From Cordylochernes scorpioides (taxonomy: Eukaryota > Arthropoda > Arachnida > Pseudoscorpiones > Chernetidae), in the NCBI GenBank assembly GCA_030710605.1, contig CP092869.1, forward strand, positions 13,399,295 to 13,463,294: a stretch of DNA of 64,000 nucleotides. Reading direction: 5' to 3'. The first letter of the stretch is position 1, and every line of letters begins with the position of its first letter. A program made the translations under genes and the position numbers. This document shows positions 11,190 through 21,126 of this stretch, in pieces. The notes below the pieces were generated by a model that had not been told where the DNA came from, did no database searches, and worked only from the letters and a program-made list of their open reading frames with translations.

Positions 11190-11366
11190 TCTCCACTCAA
11201 TCATATTAGGGTCTGGGTGAAGTAGAATGGGTCTGCCTTTGTCATTAAGACTGGAAGTACTACTCAGTGGCATTGCCGACTTAGCACCAAAAGAAATGTC
11301 CGCCTCTGACATGAGAAACAGACATCGTGTGCAGCTGCTCCTAACATGGAGTACATCCTGTATCCC
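11190..11366 (+). repeat. LINE 3' tail, cut short
   Basis: Matches 6520-6712 of the partner and breaks at 'tgtatccctgga'. There it joins directly to the equivalent of 8240, which marks the deletion or insertion breakpoint between the copies. Confidence 0.65.
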
Positions 11367-11694
11367 TGGATAGATTTTTATATGAGAGAAAGATATTTAT
11401 AACTCAGGGTGCACAGAACGCCACTACCCGGGGAGTCCAGCTCACCAGTATGGACTAGTGTTGAGTGCCTTTACTCGCGTCCTGTTTTGATTGCTGAGTT
11501 GAACCAGTTGACCAGGAAGTTCCATGCTAAGGTTGAGTCTGGAAGGCTGGCCATAGATGTAGATGATTGATTCCTCTTTCAATTATTAATATATACAATT
11601 AGCAGCGTCATAATCAAGCAACAATTCTTAATCAATTCTGTCACCGTTTGCTTTGTGAATGGAATAAATACCCAAATATGGCCATTTCTCATAA

Positions 11695-11765
11695 CCATCG
11701 GTGGTTCAGTGGTAGAATGCTCGCCTGCCACGCGGGTGGCCCGGGTTCGATTCCCGGCCGATGCA
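11695..11765 (+). tRNA. tRNA-Gly (GCC), second copy
   Basis: Same 71-nt sequence and fold as 8564-8634. It has the same GCC anticodon, intact A and B boxes, the same C:C mismatch at acceptor pair 1:72, and a T-run longer than 20 as terminator. Flanks are also duplicated, so this is a passenger of the block duplication (or an allele) rather than an independent retrocopy. Whether one or two gene copies exist depends on the assembly question raised by the two gaps. Confidence 0.88.
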
Positions 11766-12952
11766 TTTTTTTTTTTTTTTTTTTTTAACAATTTTTAAAA
11801 CTCATTTATATATTATACAAGAATGACATCTACGGCGCCAATTTATAATTGTAACGAATAGTATTTGAATAAAAGCATTTAATCGGGTAAAACCCGGGCG
11901 TTGCCCGGGTAATTCGGCTAGTTAAAAGTATATCTATGGATAGTGATCATTGTTGAACATGCTCAAGCTACATTTTGAATATTTGTATTATTTTCTATGA
12001 TATATAGAATAATGTAGAAACCTTACTCTGTAATAGAGTTTATTTATATAAATATAGCTAGACAATATGATAACCTATAGAAACATGATAGCCTATTAAA
12101 ACGATGATAAAAGAGATAACCTACATGATAGATAGTCTACTGCACAAACATCGACGAAAAGCGCGTAGAAGACATCATATTGCCACGTGGAAAATTAGGG
12201 AAGACCAACTTCGGGATGAGATAAAAATTTATTTCATGCAAAAACAAACTATGAGTGGTAAACAAAAGATAAACCACGAGGGAAATTTACAGAGTATCAA
12301 AATATAAATATCAAAAATGATAATCGGTTAATAAAATAATAAATACTTTGTTACATAACTCCTTTCCTATGGGAGCTGTGACCCACAGCTAGCAATTATT
12401 GTAGATACTGATATGGATCTGACGTGCTTCCATCGAAGTCTTGGAACTTTGTCCCTAGTACCTTTGCGTCCTTTTTCTTACGGCGTGAAGAGCGGCTTTG
12501 TCGTCGTATCGTCTATAGGGACATCGTCATCTTGGAGGGAAGTCTTGGCTTTAGCACCGCGGTGGAATTATCAAGAGGTAAACCTAGTTCTACATTTGTA
12601 GATGAACTGAAGAAGTAAACCAAGACAACCAAGTCTTTCCACTAGACTATAACTATGGATTGTTCATCTTGGAGAATCCTTATTAAGGAGGTATACCAGT
12701 CTTAGGAAATATTCACTTACATTTATAATAGTAAATAAATTGTAATAAATATTATAAATAGAGTTATATCCTTTCATGATATGTTTATTTTGTTCACTTA
12801 TATAGTTAGAAAAAGAGTATAAAAGTTTGAAATTCTACTGGGATCAGGTGGATAAATTAGTAAAGTTACACAATCAAAATATGTCTTTTCCCTCATTTAT
12901 ATAGCTAGGTTACTATATAGTGAAAGACACGCACACATTTTCTTTCTCTTAT

Positions 12953-13708
12953 ACACTCATGAACAAAACTTAAGTAGTTGTACCTTTCAGCATGTATATC
13001 GGGATTGAGACAATAACTCTGAATGATACACTCATAGACAAAACTTAAGGAAGTTGTACCTTTTAGCATGTATATCGGGATTGAGACAATAACTCTGAAT
13101 GATACTCTTGGACAAAACTTAAGTAGTTGTACCTTTCAGCATGTATATCGGGATTGAGACAATAACTCTGAATGATACACTCATAGACAAAACTTAAGGA
13201 AGTTGTACCTTTTAGCATGTATATCGGGATTGAGACAATAACTCTGAATGATACACTCATAGACAAAACTTAAGGAAGTTGTACCTTTCAGCATGTATAT
13301 CGGGATTGAGACAACAACTCTGAAAGATACACTCATGGACAAAACTTAAGGAAGTTGTACCTTTCAGCATGTATATCGGGATTGAGACAACAACTCTGAA
13401 AGATACACTCATGGACAAAACTTAAGGAAGTTGTACCTTTCAGCATGTATATCGGGATTGAGACAACAACTCTGAAAGATACACTCATAGACAAAACTTA
13501 AGGAAGTTGTACCTTTTAGCATGTATCTCGGGATTGAGAAAATAACTCTGAAAGATACACTCATGGACAAAGCTTAAGGAAGTTGTACCTTTCAGCATGT
13601 ATATCGGGATTCAGACAATAACTCTGAGAGATACCCTCATGGACAAAACTTAAGAAAGTTGTGCCTTTTAGCATGTATATCGGGATTGAGACAATAACTC
13701 TGAAAGAT
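12953..13708 (+). repeat. 76-bp tandem array of a Tc1-like end (about 10 units)
   Basis: The period is 76 bp (for example the same site at 13331 and 13407). Each unit runs from the terminal ACTCATGGACAAAACTTAAG through 'ttgtacctttcagcatg' to 'aactctgaaagat'. Confidence 0.9.
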
Positions 13709-13792
13709 ATCACAGTGACCTTTATTGAAGACACACTAGATAACCAAGTGTGAACAAAATTGCTTCTATCTACTTAAAAATATGTATAAAAT

Positions 13793-13931
13793 TTCTTCAA
13801 ATTAAAGATACTTCAGCCAGTAAATCTTTTGTATTGTCTCGACGTTTCGACAAAAGACGAGGACAAAAGATTTTTGTCGAAACGTCGAAACAATAAAAAA
13901 AGATTTACAGGCCGATATATTTTAATTTGAA
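13793..13931. repeat. Foldback element inside the Tc1-like element
   Basis: The arms are inverted copies around GTCTCGACGTTTCGACAAAA and its complement, ending in 'cttcaaattaaa'/'tttaatttgaag'. Copy B equivalent: 51595-51722. A related but damaged pair is at 27357-27460. Confidence 0.75.
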
Positions 13932-14039
13932 GAACTATGAATTCCGGCCAGGCAGCCTCTATCTTTACGATTTATAAAAAAAAAATACTCAAAGACTTTT
14001 TACTTCCTTAAGTTTTGTCCATGATTGTAAAATAACATT

Positions 14040-14522
14040 TTCCCTATCGCGATGGAGAAATATTGAAAAAGCCTGGATCATCAGTGGTGAACCCTCCCAT
14101 TGGTTTTGTCAGATTAATCTACCATACCTCTCTAATTTATATTAGATTGTTCTGCTTATATATCCGGAAATTTAAAGGATTTCTTGGTTATGGTATTCGA
14201 GGAAGCTATAAATATAAGCTTTTTTTAATTCATATTTATATTTTTTCTATATTTAACCTCATATGTTACCTTATATGGACTTTGAAATAAAGTAGTTTCA
14301 ATCTCAATCTTTCTCTTGAGGTAACCTGTATTCCTAAAGCGTACTAAAGTCGCCAACTATTCGGGTTGGTCTTTTGACTTCGCGTCTAATGGTGGCAGCA
14401 TACATAAGCTTTGAGAGAGGACAGCAGAAATATATATAAATACATATCCAACGAGCATTGTCCTTTCGCAAATAATACAACTAAGTCAGGCATAATTACA
14501 ATTGATATAAACTTGTCCTGGT
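14040..14522. other. Duplicated non-coding stretch with a LINE/SINE-like block
   Basis: Contains the block 'atcagtggtgaaccctccca' (about 14080-14135), also seen at 33930-33985, 51868 and 53625, so it is a dispersed repeat of unknown class. The rest is unrecognised. Copy B equivalent 51850-52514 carries a 203-bp insert. Confidence 0.5.
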
Positions 14523-14706
14523 ATGGAACTAACACCTACTCACATATTCTCATGCCTAGCAATGGCTGCAGCCTTGCAGAAAATTGACATGGACCCAGAG
14601 CAGCAGCTTTACACACCCAAGATAGTGGACATTGCTGTTGGGCAATGTGTTGGAGATGCATGGAGACATCTGAGGCTCTTCATTGGACACGACAACAACA
14701 ACATAT
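14523..14706 (+). pseudogene. LINE ORF2 C-terminal fragment
   Basis: Encodes MELTPTHIFSCLAMAAALQK and the following IDMDPEQQLYTPKIVDIAV, the tail of the same LINE family as 49870-50121. It has an internal rearrangement after 'gtggacattgctg', and the usual (GACAACAACAAC) end at about 14690-14704. Only the last histidine and cysteine of the knuckle remain. Immobile 5'-truncated copy. Confidence 0.7.
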
Positions 14707-15055
14707 AAACTTGCTCCAATACAATAAATGCAAGACCTATGCTTCCAATTTTAAAGCAATCTGCGAACTGTTAGATTCAAATCTCAGAATTACTGCAACA
14801 CCAGTTTCGGAAAATCCGGTAAATCCACTTCAATATCCCGATTTATATCTATGACCCTCATCAGTTTAGGTCACAATAATCCACAATAGCTTATGAAAGT
14901 ACTCTCATATTGCACCAATACACTTGTACAAATGTATGTAAAATCACTTATAGATGTAAAACATATCTCGTGTTTGTCATATATATAATATGATAAGTTG
15001 ATGTGTGTGTCATTAGTATCGTTATTTAGTTCTAAGTTTAAAGGCGATCCAAAAT
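14707..15055. other. Nothing recognised
   Basis: Duplicated at 52707-53050. AT-rich with no convincing frame or repeat. Confidence 0.5.
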
Positions 15056-15345
15056 GGATTATCTTCTTCTTCTTTCTTATCTCCACTCAATCATATCAGG
15101 GTATCAAGCTTGTAGAGTTTGCTGATGGTGTCCGCTGGGGATGCATCTCTTCTTCTTTCTTATCTCCACTTAATCATATCAGGGTATCAAGCTTGTAAAG
15201 CATATTGATGGTGTCTGCTAGGGATGTGTAGAGATCATCAATGGATGAGTCAATACAGTCAATAATATGGTTTGGAGTTTCAGGTTGACACTTAATACAT
15301 AGTGGAACAACCTTGTAACCATTCTGTCATTGTCCGCAAATGACC
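15056..15345 (-). pseudogene. LINE C-terminal fragment with locally duplicated tail
   Basis: On the minus strand it encodes a CxKCQPETPNHIIDCI-type cysteine/histidine motif then SLADTINxLYKLDTLI and the tail 'ttgagtggagataagaaag'. The tail and last codons (about 75 bp) are tandemly duplicated here (about 15065 and 15150) but single in copy B (53060-53130). Related fragment on the + strand at 35062-35330. Confidence 0.7.
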
Positions 15346-15487
15346 AGACTTTGGTACATTTTAAAGTGCAAATTCGAACTGCTTTATACATGCGTAGACA
15401 TGTGGTGCACTTACAGTAAAAGTAGTCATCTATTTCTACCCACCATGATTATTATGGCCTGTACCACGTGTACTAGGGATATACAAA
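15346..15487 (+). repeat. SINE body, head missing; empty LINE site
   Basis: Body of the composite SINE from 'ttggtacattttaaag' to GTGTACTAGGGATATAC and an A-run. The matching SINE in copy B (54905-55042) contains the LINE. This copy shows the uninterrupted target. Confidence 0.8.
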
Positions 15488-15753
15488 AAAAAGAGGTCTT
15501 AAGTATCATGTACTACCGACTGAGGGCTAGCGGGGACAAGTAGAATTATAAAGGTACAAGACTTTTAGAAGGAAGATTAGCCAAGACAGAAAGGTGTGGG
15601 GGTAAGTTGACCAAGGAAGGGAGCAATGTTTGTTCACTTGCCCCACTTCCCCATCCTTTCTGGTCGGTCCCCCATCTGTCAACATCACCCTCTCCTTCTA
15701 CACCTGTAAGGAAACACTTACTCCATGTGTATCGTACAAAGAATTTATATATA

Positions 15754-16935
15754 CAGTAGAACTTCCATGAGAGGACACTCACGCTAGAGGACACCGCTCT
15801 ACAAAAAGGCAGTTTCCATCACCAATACAGTAGAACCTCCATGAGAGGACACTCACGCCAGAGAACACCTTCTGTAAAAAGACAGTTTTCATCACCAATA
15901 CAGTAGAACTTCCATGAGAGGACACTCACGCTAGAGGACACCGCTCTACAAAAAGGCAGTTTCCATCACCAATACAGTAGAACCTCCATGAGAGGACACT
16001 CACGCCAGAGAACACCTTCTGTAAAGAGACAGTTTTCATCACCAATACAGTAGAACTTCCATGAGAGGGCACTCGCGCTAGAGGACACCGCTCTACAAAG
16101 AGACAGTTTCCATCACCAATACAGTAGAACCTCCATGAGAGGACACTCACGCTAGAGGACATCGCTCTATAAAGGACAGTTTTCATCACCGATACAGTAG
16201 AACTTCCATGAGAGGGCACTCGCGCTAGAGGACACCGCTCTACAAAGAGACAGTTTCCATCACCAATACAGTAGAACCTCCATGAGAGGACACTCACGCT
16301 AGAGGACATCGCTCTATAAAGGACAGTTTTCATCACCGATACAGTAGAACTTCCATGAGAGGGCACTCGCGCTAGAGGACACCGCTCTACAAAGAGACAG
16401 TTTCCATCACCAATACAGTAGAACCTCCATGAGAGGACACTCACGCTAGAGGACATCGCTCTATAAAGGACAGTTTTCATCACCGATACAGTAGAACTTC
16501 CATGAGAGGACACTCGCGCTAGAGGACACCGCTCTGTAAAGAGACAGTTTTCATCACCAATACAGTAGAACCTCCATGAGAGGACACTCGCGCTAGAGAA
16601 CACCGCTCTACAAAGGACAGTTTTCATCACCAATACAGTAGAACATCCATGAGAGGACACTCACGCCTGAGAATACCGCTCTGTAAAGAGACATTTTTCA
16701 TCACCAATACAGTAGAAATTCCATGAGAGAACACTCGCGCTAGAGGACCTCGCTCTATAAAGGACAGTTTTCATCACCAATACAGTAGAACTTCCATGAG
16801 AGGACACTCGCGCTAGAGGACACCGCTCTATAAAGGACAGTTTTTATCACCAATACAGTAGAACCTCCATGAGAAGACACCTCTCTACAAAGAGACAGTT
16901 TTCATCACCAATAGAGTAGAACCTCCATGAAAGGA
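15754..16935. repeat. 74-bp satellite of a pogo-like transposon end (about 16 units)
   Basis: Units begin ACAGTAGAACCTCCATGAGA and continue 'ggacactcacgctagagg', 'acaccgctctac', 'cagtttccatcacca'. The period is 74 bp (15754 to 15828) with some shorter units. The first bases are those of the pogo-like MITEs at 6033 and 9767. A dimer of two unit types (one with 'gggcactcgcgctag', one with 'catcgctctataaaggac') repeats three times at about 16045-16480. The long reverse-strand frame 15926-16660 is an artefact of the array. Confidence 0.9.
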
Positions 16936-17249
16936 TACTAACAGTTTAATTTGCATATTCTCTGTTTCACCCAGGCGTTTCTTCAATACTTGCCTTATCG
17001 CAATGAAGCTTGGATACGGTATAAAGTTAGGTCTGAGAGAATAACTCATTGTTTATAACAAAGGATATGCAAATCAATTCGATAGCGAGTGTTTATTTTC
17101 GCATATTCATTTGTTAGCCATACCCGGAAACAGTCAGACAATTATTCTAGCATGTGATAACGAAAGAAAAGTCATGGATTGATACTTAGGTCGGCCTGAG
17201 GAATGGAACTAAATCTTTGTTTTTCCAAGGCGTGCGATCATCTTTTTTT
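16936..17249. other. Duplicated sequence, nothing recognised
   Basis: Matches 59151-59455 closely. It starts with a decayed pogo-end and continues into sequence with no coding or repeat signature I know. Confidence 0.5.
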
Positions 17250-17392
17250 TTATTATTATCCCTAGTACACGTGGTACAGTCCATAATAATCATGGTGGGT
17301 AGAAGTAAGCGACTGCTTTTACTGTAAGTACACCACATGTCTACATATGTGAAAAGCAGTTCGACCTTTGCACTTACAAATGTTCTGGATCC
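17250..17392 (-). repeat. SINE body (reverse)
   Basis: Complement of the body signatures: 'ttatccctagtacacgtgg', 'aatcatggtgggtagaag', 'gcagttcgacctttgcac'. Copy B equivalent 59455-59585. Confidence 0.75.
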
Positions 17393-18168
17393 AAAGTTAC
17401 TCCTAGGAATTTTGGGTTATTTGTTGTCTCAAGTAAATTGTCGTTAGAAATAATTTGGGTATGAATTTGCTTCTGTTTTTCCTGTCTGTAGTGAAGGTGC
17501 TAACTTTTGTTCTGTTAGGGTTGAGTAGCAACTTCAATTGTCGGCCCAACATTCTATAAGGACTGATCTGATCTGCTCCATGGACAAGACACCACCACTT
17601 ACAAATGTGACAGAGCCTCGTTTAGTTACTTGCACTCGCTGGTGAGGTTGAACTTTTTCAAGAATCGGGGAACCATTGGAGTATATTTATATGTCGTAAA
17701 CCCGGGTAAGCCAACAAGTGAGTTGGAAGCAGTCGGGGTTGAGTGGCAAGGCGTGCAGAGTGGGAAGTCCGCACGGGACAGTAAGGACAAAGTTTGGGTT
17801 CAAAAGACGCTCTCCTAGTACGTCTCACGTGGCACCAGGACTAGGGGAAAGTTGAGGATTAACTGAGGAAAGCTCGGCGTCCTGCATAAAGCCGTGGAAG
17901 CAGAGAAGAGCCAAAACGGCAGCCACGAGGGCCGCCGTGAGATGACAACTGCCTAGAACTCCGCGTGCCTGTCCGAAAATATCCACTGTAACCTAACTAA
18001 CTGTCAACATCTGGACGCCCCTTCTTTTGTCCCTCTCTGGATCCCTCAGGTGTCCAGTGGCAAGCTGGTGTCACTTTGAGACGACTAGAAAAGGCGTCAT
18101 ACTTTATTACTTACATATCACATTGTTTTAAATTACGATATATATATATATGGAATTAGAAAAAAAAA
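17393..18168. other. Duplicated GC-richer segment, possible LINE 5' region
   Basis: Conserved with 59586-60366. One + frame (17630-17818; 59832-60020) reads ELEAVGVEWQGVQSGKSARD and is followed by stops. The GC-richer block 'cagccacgagggccgccgtg' looks like transposon 5' leader rather than host gene. I do not recognise the family. Confidence 0.4.
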
Positions 18169-18368
18169 GTGCCCAATGCGGGATTCGATCCTGGGTCGTA
18201 GAGGTCGAAAACCAACGGTTTAAATCAACGGAGCTCTGGCACATTTGTAAGTGCAAAGTCGAACTGCTTTTCACATGTGTAGACATGTGGTACACTTACA
18301 GTAAAAAGCAGTCGCCTACTTCTACTCACCATGATTATCATGGCCTGTACCACGTGTACTAGGGATAA
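18169..18368. repeat. SINE with head and body in opposite orientation
   Basis: The tRNA-like head is on the minus strand (18169-18222: 'gtgcccaatgcgggattcga' with B-box complement), yet the body follows on the plus strand (18226-18368, ending GTGTACTAGGGATAAG). In the regular copies head and body share one strand. Copy B has the same arrangement at 60367-60565, so it predates the duplication or allele split. Confidence 0.7.
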
Positions 18369-18409
18369 GAAAAAAGAAGACCACCCTTCCACTGAATCCC
18401 GGCGTGCGA

Positions 18410-18643
18410 TCATAAGAATGTGTGAGTTAAACAGATGAGGTGAAGTCGTCGGTCTGGCGCCGTTCCATATGACCCTGGGCCAGCCCACTCTTCTTTAATT
18501 GTCATTCTCCACTCAACATTGTCTCTTTCTTGGCATTGTTGCTTTGGAGATAGAGAGGGCTTCTTCAGCTGTGCTCTAATTGATTGATTGATAGACGTGG
18601 GACACTCAGACAGCTCTCTGAGGATTTTCCCATCCTGGAACAC
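18410..18643 (-). other. Conserved 77-codon frame, unidentified
   Basis: Reads MFQDGKILRELSECPTSINQ... and is kept almost unchanged at 60607-60840 (two residues differ at most). No domain is evident. Conservation is no greater than that of the flanking non-coding duplicate, so coding status is unproven. It may be part of a LINE ORF. Confidence 0.3.
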
Positions 18644-18810
18644 TACCTGTTCCGAATGCTGAATGGTTACAATTATTTTATTTCCAAAGCGCTATATCCC
18701 GCAAGGGATACTTGCGCCAAACAAGGAGAAAAGTTTATTTACATAAGTTATTTACATTATTCAACGCATGAAAACCTTTGAGATCTAGATTTTGTAGAAA
18801 GTTTAGAATG

Positions 18811-18997
18811 TATTTACAAAATGAATTGAACTTTAAATATGATTTTTTATCGGAAATCAAATCGTTAAGTTCACAAACAACTAGAGTTCATTCTACATTC
18901 TATAATCTTGAAATGCTGGGCAATCGATCAGTAGATGTCTTGAGGTTTGTTCCTCAATACCACAAAAGCAACTTGAATGGTTTGTTGGCAGTAACAT
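18811..18997 (-). pseudogene. LINE C-terminal knuckle fragment
   Basis: Minus-strand sequence carries the CFCGIEEQTSRHLLLDCPAF motif (C-x-C...H...C) followed by a short tail. That arrangement is typical of the last domain of Jockey-type LINE ORF2. The upstream catalytic domains are absent and replaced by SINE sequence. The equivalent in copy B (61011-61193) is open for 60 codons; here the reading frame differs near the stop. Confidence 0.6.
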
Positions 18998-19060
18998 GTT
19001 ATAGTGAAGCCCTCATCGCTTTGTCTTTATCCATTTATAGGGTCAACATGTGTTTTCACG

Positions 19061-19370
19061 GAGCTCTAGCTCACTTGTAAGTGCCAAAATTCGAACTGCT
19101 TTTGACATGTGTAGACATGTGGTGTACTTACAGTAAAAGCAGTCGCTAACTTCTACCCACCATGATTATCATGGCCTGTACCATGTTTTAGTTCTCTTCA
19201 ATGTGTTTGATAGAATCCTAGTTTTGGTTTACAGCTCCAACAATTGACTGGAGTTATTGGGATGAACCCGGCAGCCGGACGTATGTAGACATGTGGTGCA
19301 CTTACAGTAAAAGCAGTCGCCTTCTACCCACCATGATTATCATTGCTTGTACCACGTGTACTGGGGATAA
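19061..19370 (+). repeat. Two tandem SINE bodies
   Basis: Body signatures occur at 19061-19190 and again at about 19280-19370, separated by 'gtttacagctccaacaattg' and 'gatgaacccggcagccggac'. Copy B has three bodies with a 202-bp period (61255-61805). Confidence 0.75.
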
Positions 19371-19523
19371 TAAAATAAATAAATAAACATGTGTTTTCTA
19401 GATCAGTGTTTCCTCACGGATATGTTGTAGAAGACCTAAGATTGTGTTAGATGAATCTCTCACCATTTACAAGAATCTGCAATAAACAGATAAAGTAGAA
19501 CTCTTTATGAAAGAGAATTACAG

Positions 19524-19690
19524 TTAGAGAGAGAAACATACTTTATTGACTTCCAGTCAACGTCAAAACAAAGTTACAACAAGATTACAGCTATCAACAC
19601 ATTATAATAAAATATATACATGACATCAGACTCGAGGCCTTCCCCGAGGGACGTCTAGATTACATCAAGGGCTACAAGCCGTCCTAAGTC
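19524..19690 (-). repeat. LINE 3' end, hairpin-AATAAA-(TCTC) type
   Basis: Read on the minus strand: 'gacgttgactggaagtcaat' (stem-loop), AATAAAG overlapping its end, then TCTCTCT. Copy B equivalent 61955-62115. Confidence 0.55.
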
Positions 19691-19699
19691 CGGATAGGT

Positions 19700-19858
19700 G
19701 CTTAGCATTACAGTTAGAGGATACCTCTCTTATACAATGGACAGTTTTCATTTCCAAAATTACCATTTTTACTATTCAGCAACTATCCAGTAAGTAAACA
19801 CTTTCCCTTACATGACACTTTAGCTCTGTAACTAGTTGTCTTTTACAGAGAAGTTCTG
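19700..19858 (+). mobile_element. pogo-like MITE, decayed
   Basis: Internal blocks 'gaggatacctctctta', 'catgacactttagctctg' and the right end 'ttttacagagaagttctga' match the pogo-like MITEs; the left end is lost. Copy B: 62130-62290. Confidence 0.55.
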
Positions 19859-19861
19859 ATA

Positions 19862-20126
19862 TACACACGCACACACACAAAGCTTTATTAAGACCATAGG
19901 TCTTATACAGATTCACCACAGGAAGAAAAAATAGATAGAGCTCCTATACTCCAGGCAGCGCAGTACCCAACAACAGCCTCCAGGTCCGACACATGTCCAG
20001 TGGCCACACGTTCCTTTGTGCATACGTCATGTTCAGCGAATCACTGAACAGACTAGTGTGTTCTAATATACTTAAAATATCTCTAAAAAATGTGTAGAAA
20101 AGTCGGTGGACGAGTGGATAACACAC
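19862..20126 (-). pseudogene. LINE C-terminus and 3' end with (CA)n
   Basis: Minus-strand frame ends ...MTYAQRNVWPLDMCRTWRLL LGTALPGV, then stop. Next come 'ggtgaatctgtataagacc', AATAAAG and (TG)n at 19862-19885. The same tail is at 31781-32050 (-), 34075-34155 (+), 44495-44580 (+) and 62292-62480 (-). Strongly 5'-truncated. Confidence 0.6.
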
Positions 20127-20178
20127 TCAATTCCCGACAGCCATGAACCAGGATTGAATCCCGTATTGGACACTATGT
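20098..20178 (+). repeat. tRNA(Ser/Leu-like)-derived repeat, first unit
   Basis: A-box-like TGGACGAGTGG and B-box-like GGATTGAATCCC (about 20152-20163) are in tRNA-like spacing, but stems are broken, so this is not a functional tRNA. A second unit lies at 20452-20540; copy B at 62523-62600 and 62885-62965. Confidence 0.6.
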
Positions 20179-20279
20179 TTTAATATGTGAATAACCTTCA
20201 TATATATTATTTATTGTGAAAAAATAGTACAAATGTGATATTGTACTGGGATATGGTGCATAAATTATGAAAAAATGCA

Positions 20280-20405
20280 TCTCCTTATCGTGCAACTGAA
20301 ATTTGATATTTGGCCAATTCTGGAATAAGTAATAAGGAATAGTTGATATTTATTCCGATAGATGGCGCAACTTTCAGTTGTACGATAGCGATGCCTTTTT
20401 TCATG
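20280..20405. repeat. Short MITE ('catctccttatcg' family)
   Basis: Ends are GCATCTCCTTATCGTGCAAC and its inverted, partly mutated copy 'gttgtacgatagcgatgcc'. Internal 'tattccgatagatggcgc' matches 2652 and 27606. Confidence 0.7.
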
Positions 20406-20451
20406 AATTATTCAGGTGGAAGTTCTGAATTAGTGATGGCTAGTTTGGTAG

Positions 20452-20540
20452 ACGACATAGAGTCGGTGAACAAGTGGGTAACACCCTCGATTCCCGACAG
20501 CAATGAACCAGGATTGAATCCCACGTTAACATTTTGTATA
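20452..20540 (+). repeat. tRNA-derived repeat, second unit
   Basis: Repeats 'agtcggtgaacaagtgggta' and 'aaccaggattgaatcccacg'. It is about 360 bp downstream of the first unit, with the MITE between them. Confidence 0.55.
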
Positions 20541-20856
20541 ATATGTGATTAACCATATTATTCATTGTTATAAATATCATAAGCTAGGTTGCTCTTTTTG
20601 AGAAGCACCTAGTAAAGTTATTTTGGAATCGAAAAAAACGTGTAGATGGATGGTTAATGCGAAGATAACGGATAGAGTGGATAGCGTAATCTATCCATTG
20701 ACCGAAGACCAAGTTCTGCAGGTCGTGTTGCTTCTGAATGATATGTATGTGTATTGATGTATGTAGAAGAAAACCCTGCTGTTTTATAATATGCTTAGTA
20801 TCCACTTCAGTGTTAAGTGAGCAACAGTAAATTGGTTTCTACTCATATTTTAAGTA

Positions 20857-21126
20857 CACCTATCCCCCGATTTACACGGTACTTGTTTTACACGTTTTCG
20901 CTTTTACACGGTTTTCCAAATAAGTTTTTTTTATCGCACTATACTAAATGCTACTGTTATTGAACACATGCGCTGTGTACACATCTCACGAGGAATCCCG
21001 AGCTTATGTGCTGACTACATATTTTAACCTGTCAATGCATTTTATTTTTATTTCTGTGTACACCTATCCCCCAATTTACACGTTTTTCTCAGGAAGGTAT
21101 CTACCGTGTAAATCGGGGGATAGGTG
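20857..21126. mobile_element. 270-bp element with CACCTATCCCCCGATTTACA ends, TA target
   Basis: Inverted ends CACCTATCCCCCGATTTACA / complement, flanked by TA on both sides. The class is set by the cleaner copy at 29241-29508, whose empty site is known. Copy B: 63290-63560. No coding capacity. TA duplication suggests the Tc1/mariner/pogo superfamily. Confidence 0.8.

Larger units (their letters stand above)
12953..14028 (+). mobile_element. Tc1-like non-autonomous element with amplified left end
   Basis: Left terminus ACTCATGGACAAAACTTAAG (as 'actcatgaacaaaacttaag' in the first unit) and right terminus CTTAAGTTTTGTCCATGA (14008-14025) form inverted repeats. The sequence resembles Tc1/Bari-type termini. 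Left-end units of 76 bp are tandemly repeated about 10 times (12953-13708). Next comes a single internal block 'gtgacctttattgaagacac', then a foldback, then the right end. No transposase. Copy B has the same structure with 6 units (51051-51825). Confidence 0.75.

Noticed and set aside
15926..16660. 244-codon minus-strand frame with repeated serine-rich units
   Set aside because: It lies entirely inside the 74-bp pogo-end satellite. The open frame follows from unit periodicity, and the homologous array has only short frames.
15754..16935. Could the regularly spaced 74-bp array be a CRISPR?
   Set aside because: No constant repeat with variable spacers: the whole unit is repeated, unit lengths drift, and the genome is eukaryotic.
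20098..20178. A functional tRNA-Ser or tRNA-Leu gene
   Set aside because: A- and B-box-like motifs exist, but the stems do not pair, and the sequence occurs as repeated units.
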